Assembly (NCBI GenBank): GCA_016938655.1
Contig: JAFGUG010000072.1
Coordinates: 1 to 54,771, forward strand
Direction of reading: 5' to 3'
DNA from: Thiotrichales bacterium
GTDB lineage: Bacteria > Pseudomonadota > Gammaproteobacteria > Thiomicrospirales > Thiomicrospiraceae
Length of the DNA: 54,771 nt
Shown: in pieces, positions 51,673 to 54,771 of the stretch
Numbering within the stretch: position 1 is the first letter of the stretch
Layout: every line of letters starts with the position of its first letter
The notes under the pieces: generated by a model
What the model was told of the DNA's origin: nothing
What the model saw: only the letters and a program-made list of their open reading frames with translations
Databases searched by the model: none
Made by a program: the position numbers and the translations under genes

Positions 51673-52371
51673 TTATAGGGCTTTAAACTGTAGTTGGTCG
51701 TTTAATAGTGCCACTTGCATAAAGCCTTTTTTATGGGCCTCTGCAATGTCTTCGGCCAATTGGTATAAGCCTGCGATGCAAACTAATTCAGGGTCTAATT
51801 TTTGTGCAAAAATCTGTGCCGTGGTTTCACCTTGAGAACCCGCAAATACCTTACCGCGAACGGTGCCATAAACGTGAACACTGCCATCGGCCATGACCTC
51901 TGCCCCTGGATTTACTGACCCCATTACAATTAAATCGCGGTCTTTGGCGTACACTTGTTGACCCGAACGAACCGAGTTTTGGATAACCATCGCGGTTTTC
52001 AGACCAGCGTCTTCCTCGTTTTTTGGCTTAGATTCAGCTGTGCTATTTTTAGGGCGTTTCTTTAAATTTGAATCTTCGCTAAAGACCGCCAGGCCTGCGT
52101 AATTAGCCTGCTCTTTAATGGCTTCATCTTTGGTTCGAATACCAATGGGGAGCATCTGTTTTTGATTCAAAAACTCCACCAACAACGCTAAAAATGTCGG
52201 ATCTAAGGTTTCCACCTCAGGTTCTAATACCACCGGAATGCCGACAAAAAAATCAGGGGCTTGCTGAATTTTTTCGTCAATCGCTGTTTTTGTTTCTTTA
52301 ATATCCGCAGAGTAAATTTTAAGAACGGTCAACGATAGAATGGACCCTTTCAGGTCAATGATTTTTTTCAT
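51673..52371 (-). CDS. minC: Septum-site-determining protein MinC
   Basis: Inhibitor of FtsZ polymerisation, 232 residues. The N-terminal FtsZ-binding domain is followed by a charged linker (EDSNLKKRPKNSTAESKPKNEED) and the beta-helical C-terminal domain (VRSGQQVYAKDRDLIVMGSVNPGAEVMADGSVHVYGTVRGKVFAGSQG), which binds MinD and dimerises. First gene of minCDE; 91 bp separate it from minD. A palindrome copy encodes YAGLAV. Confidence 0.96.
   Translation of the reverse strand: MKKIIDLKGSILSLTVLKIYSADIKETKTAIDEKIQQAPDFFVGIPVVLEPEVETLDPTFLALLVEFLNQKQMLPIGIRTKDEAIKEQANYAGLAVFSEDSNLKKRPKNSTAESKPKNEEDAGLKTAMVIQNSVRSGQQVYAKDRDLIVMGSVNPGAEVMADGSVHVYGTVRGKVFAGSQGETTAQIFAQKLDPELVCIAGLYQLAEDIAEAHKKGFMQVALLNDQLQFKAL
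52088..52099. repeat. Iterated palindrome copy 28 (GCCAGGCCTGCG)
   Basis: In minC, read YAGLA. Confidence 0.7.
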
Positions 52372-52428
52372 AATAGTATGCGAAAACTCTTGAAAGCGAT
52401 TTGAATGAAACGCAGTCTACTAGAGCCT

Positions 52429-52440
52429 TGCAGGCCTGTC
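52429..52440. repeat. Iterated palindrome copy 29 (TGCAGGCCTGTC)
   Basis: 43 bp past the DUF429 stop and upstream of minC. Confidence 0.7.
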
Positions 52441-52482
52441 AAATAACGACTTGGTTAATCTTCAACACTCAGACTTGTATCG

Positions 52483-53250
52483 TTAAATAAAGGCATCACT
52501 CGGTACAAATATCCAGCCTTCTATATCCAATGCCTCTTTGTTAGGTTGCATAATTTTTTCAGGCTCATTGACTTGCAGCCAACCAATCAAGGCACACAGT
52601 AACGCATCATATTTATCGGCATGATTAAACGCTTCAACCTGTTCCACAATGTCTTTGGCTAATTTGGTCACGCCCGGTTTTGTAAAACCAAACGGCTTTA
52701 ATAGGTTTTTAACCGAGTTAGAGTGCTTACAAGCTGATGGATAAGCCTCTAGGGCAAATAAACGATTGTCACCTGACCAAATTCCACATTGATAAATATC
52801 AGGCGCAAACTTGGCCAAAACGTGCATTCCCTTAGTGGCTTGACTGCCTATCATGTCTTTAATCGGTGACAACGGTTTTAAGCCACCTGCAAACAGAAAC
52901 TGCTCGGTGTAGCGATATAAATACGGGTTGCTAGCATAGTCTTCAATCATCGGCACAGGCTTACGGTTGACCAATAAGTTGATCAGTGCCTGTGAGAATC
53001 CAAGGGGAATATCAATCGCTAATAAAACGGGACGATTCTGATTAGAATCGTATTCGGATTGGCAGAGTTGAAACAAAGCCTCAATAAAAGCCTGCGAGGT
53101 GTCGGTTTGATTAATCGTCGCACGCAAATTCCCTCGCCAAGGCACCCCAACCAGTTTCCGATGATTATCCAAAATAACCAACGCATCCCGACTATTTGGA
53201 TTGCTATCGCAGTTCCAACCGCCTACGTCCCAACCAATAAAGTACTGCAT
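52483..53250 (-). CDS. DUF429 family protein (RNase H-like fold)
   Basis: A 255-residue protein of the predicted RNase-H-fold nuclease family DUF429. Acidic positions are in FIGWDVGGWNCD, LLAIDIPLGFS and the late HADKYDALLCALIGWL helix, matching the family layout. The true function is not known. GGAGTGAT precedes the ATG at 53250. It stands alone, with a palindrome copy 44 bp past the stop. Confidence 0.8.
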   Translation of the reverse strand: MQYFIGWDVGGWNCDSNPNSRDALVILDNHRKLVGVPWRGNLRATINQTDTSQAFIEALFQLCQSEYDSNQNRPVLLAIDIPLGFSQALINLLVNRKPVPMIEDYASNPYLYRYTEQFLFAGGLKPLSPIKDMIGSQATKGMHVLAKFAPDIYQCGIWSGDNRLFALEAYPSACKHSNSVKNLLKPFGFTKPGVTKLAKDIVEQVEAFNHADKYDALLCALIGWLQVNEPEKIMQPNKEALDIEGWIFVPSDAFI

Positions 53251-53380
53251 ATCACTCCAAGATTTTTAAGATTGATGCTTTAAAAAACAGAATAACAACA
53301 ACATGTTTTTTGGATGAATATCAATAAAGACTGCAAATAGCAAAGGGGCAACTTAAAGAGTCAATGACGCTATTTGAAAA

Positions 53381-54361
53381 TCAGGCAAAAGAGATGGTGT
53401 TTTTGCCTTTGAATTTTGAGCTATACATCTCTTTATCCACGCGAGTAATAATGGACTCAAGGCTATCAGACTCTTGATACTGTGTGACGCCAATACTTGA
53501 AGTCATGGCGGCATAAGCTTCAGACTTTTGCTGCACCAGAGTCGATTTGATCTTATTGGCAAGTGCCAAGGTCTCTTGCTTGGTCGCCTTGGGCGCAATA
53601 ATTAAAAACTCATCGCCACCCCAACGACCCAAAACATCAGTGGAGCGAACCGACTGTTTGAGTATTTGACTAAACTCAACTAAGGCTTTATCACCAATAT
53701 AGTGCCCCAACGTATCGTTAATGGTTTTAAAGTTGTCTATATCAATTAAAACCAGACCAAAATCTTCGCCATAACGCTCGGCTAATTCAATTCGTGAAAA
53801 TAACTCACTGTCTAACTTACGACGATTAAACAGATTGGTTAATTTGTCGTATTGAGAAATTTTTTCCATTTCAGATAAAGCATGCTTAAGTTCACGCGTG
53901 CGCTCTTCGACTAAACGTTCAAGCTTAGAATTGGTTAACTCCAATGCATCTTCATAGCGTTTTAACTTGGTGACTTCACGAGAAGTACCAAAAATACGTT
54001 GCTCACCGCTATCGGGATCTGTCACAGGTATTAGGGTCGTTAACCAATAACGCGTTGCCTTATCGTCGCCAATAAGATGTTGTTCTTCATAGGAGATAGA
54101 CGAGTCACTGTTAAGACAAGCATTATAATTATCCGCAATTAACTGGTAAGACTCAGCGGACATTAACGTTTTTAAGGGGCAGCCGAAAGCTTGTTCTGGG
54201 GTTAACTTAGCAATCTTAATCAGTGAAGGATTGGATTTTTCTGTGATGAAATCTCCGTCCTGATTTTTAAACACCACAAACATCGTGTCTTCAGAATGTT
54301 CCCACAAAGCTCTAAAAAGCTTGAGTTCACCAGCATCAATCATCGCGCGCTTAACCATCAT
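53381..54361 (-). CDS. PAS-domain diguanylate cyclase
   Basis: A soluble cyclic-di-GMP synthase of 326 residues. Residues about 12-130 are a PAS domain (LFRALWEHSEDTMFVVFKNQDGDFITEKSNPSLIKIAKLTPEQAFG). A coiled coil (ALELTNSKLERLVEERTRELKHALSEMEKIS) links to GGDEF: YDKLTNLFNRRKLD, LVLIDIDNFKTINDTLGHYIGD and RWGGDEFLII. RSTD five residues before GGDEF is an intact RxxD inhibitory site. The ligand of the PAS domain is unknown. The start at 54361 is ATG-ATG. Confidence 0.92.
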   Translation of the reverse strand: MMVKRAMIDAGELKLFRALWEHSEDTMFVVFKNQDGDFITEKSNPSLIKIAKLTPEQAFGCPLKTLMSAESYQLIADNYNACLNSDSSISYEEQHLIGDDKATRYWLTTLIPVTDPDSGEQRIFGTSREVTKLKRYEDALELTNSKLERLVEERTRELKHALSEMEKISQYDKLTNLFNRRKLDSELFSRIELAERYGEDFGLVLIDIDNFKTINDTLGHYIGDKALVEFSQILKQSVRSTDVLGRWGGDEFLIIAPKATKQETLALANKIKSTLVQQKSEAYAAMTSSIGVTQYQESDSLESIITRVDKEMYSSKFKGKNTISFA

Positions 54362-54641
54362 TAGGTTATCCGTTGTTGGGTTATCAATAAAAATATCACT
54401 TCGGTAATGTTAACGAAAGCATCTATGAACCCTGCCTTTTATGCTTTCAAGGGTGATCAACATAATAATAGAGCCTTAAATACACTGTTTTCGTTAAATA
54501 AGCATTCAATTATAAACCATTAATATGCTATTTGACTCTTCTCAGGTACAGATTTATCAACGACAAAACATCAAGCCAATGGATTTTGCTCGGGATTTAA
54601 AATTAGGTAACTGTCTTTGATTAAGCATAAATTACAGATAT
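54362..54641. other. Intergenic region before tRNA-Leu terminator
   Basis: AT-rich stretch holding the upstream region of the PAS-GGDEF gene. No gene, repeat or clear promoter recognised. Confidence 0.5.
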
Positions 54642-54677
54642 AAAAAAACCCGTAAGATTTTATAACCTTACGGGTTT
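54642..54677 (-). terminator. Rho-independent terminator of tRNA-Leu
   Basis: AAACCCGTAAG (54646-54656) / CTTACGGGTTT (54667-54677) with a T7 run on the minus strand, eight bases past the tRNA CCA. Confidence 0.85.
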
Positions 54678-54685
54678 CTAGAATA

Positions 54686-54771
54686 TGGTGCCCAGGGCCG
54701 GAGTCGAACCGGCACAGTATTTCTACCGGGGGATTTTAAGTCCCCTGCGTCTACCAATTTCGCCACCTGGG
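54686..54771 (-). tRNA. tRNA-Leu (anticodon TAA), first base cut off
   Basis: Minus-strand cloverleaf of the class II type. It begins CCCAGGTGGCGAAATTGGTA (one base short of the usual G), then anticodon stem GGGGA, loop CTTAAAA and stem TCCCC giving anticodon TAA. A variable arm follows, then GGTTCGACTCC in the T arm, and the end CCTGGGCA with encoded CCA (54686-54688). Confidence 0.95.

Noticed and set aside
1..54771. CRISPR arrays, insertion sequences, prophage or integrase genes
   Set aside because: No regularly spaced repeats, transposase or phage structural genes were seen; the dispersed palindrome has irregular kilobase spacing and no spacers.

Overview
This window looks like a chromosomal segment of a free-living, chemolithoautotrophic gammaproteobacterium, most probably of the Thiomicrorhabdus / Hydrogenovibrio / Thiomicrospira group. 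The base composition is moderately AT-rich and the housekeeping genes (rimO, pyrC, minCDE, hemJ, slyD) are ordinary gammaproteobacterial. The most telling locus is an SbtA-type bicarbonate transporter with an SbtB-like PII protein and a divergent CbbR/CmpR-like LysR regulator. A ParA/disordered-protein pair resembling the carboxysome-positioning McdAB system fits the same lifestyle. The genus is an inference; no rRNA gene is present.

Layout. 1-4316: truncated ammonium transporter, RhlE helicase, CNNM/CBS membrane protein, CIA30 protein. 4522-5492: ParA ATPase and its Ala/Lys/Pro-rich partner. 5729-14345: nitroreductase, TspO, DsbA-like protein, GNAT-nitrilase fusion, PQQ sugar dehydrogenase, small membrane proteins, a GAF-GGDEF cyclase and an OB-fold stress protein. 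14655-16562: cold-shock protein with a long leader, free-standing Nif11 protein, pyrC. 16697-25045: a second GGDEF cyclase, then a run of envelope redox proteins (Mo-hydroxylase with 2Fe-2S subunit, TlpA fusion, membrane flavodoxin, DM13, DCC, rhodanese). 25233-28842: frameshifted MFS transporter, SDR, lipoprotein, exported FAH-fold protein. 29007-31443: inorganic-carbon uptake locus. 31789-43193: rimO, a heavy-metal RND operon (TolC-adaptor-RND-DUF3240), a divergent porin with Fur-like boxes, Bax-like glucosaminidase, BNR protein. 43201-54361: hemJ, slyD, membrane cytochrome, YcgN, pseudouridine synthase, an AlkC-like gene broken by a stop codon, a compact CheZ, DUF482, Spy-like protein, minCDE, DUF429 and a third GGDEF cyclase. 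The window ends inside tRNA-Leu(TAA).

The strongest unexplained signal is a highly iterated palindrome, core CAGGCCTG (best form AGCAGGCCTGCT). I count 28 exact cores by eye in 54.8 kb, where about one would be expected by chance, plus two degenerate copies. They are spread along the whole window at roughly one per 1.8 kb. Intergenic copies often carry longer AT-rich arms and tend to sit just past stop codons. Copies inside genes occur in all three reading frames, so the constraint appears to act on the DNA and not on the proteins. Possible roles are an uptake-sequence-like signal, a nucleoid or methylation target, or a terminator-associated repeat; the window alone cannot decide.

Two genes are visibly interrupted: an MFS transporter by a one-base frameshift in a T run (about 25503-25506), and an AlkC-like DNA alkylation repair gene by an in-frame TGA (47411-47413). 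No insertion sequences, prophage genes or CRISPR arrays were seen.
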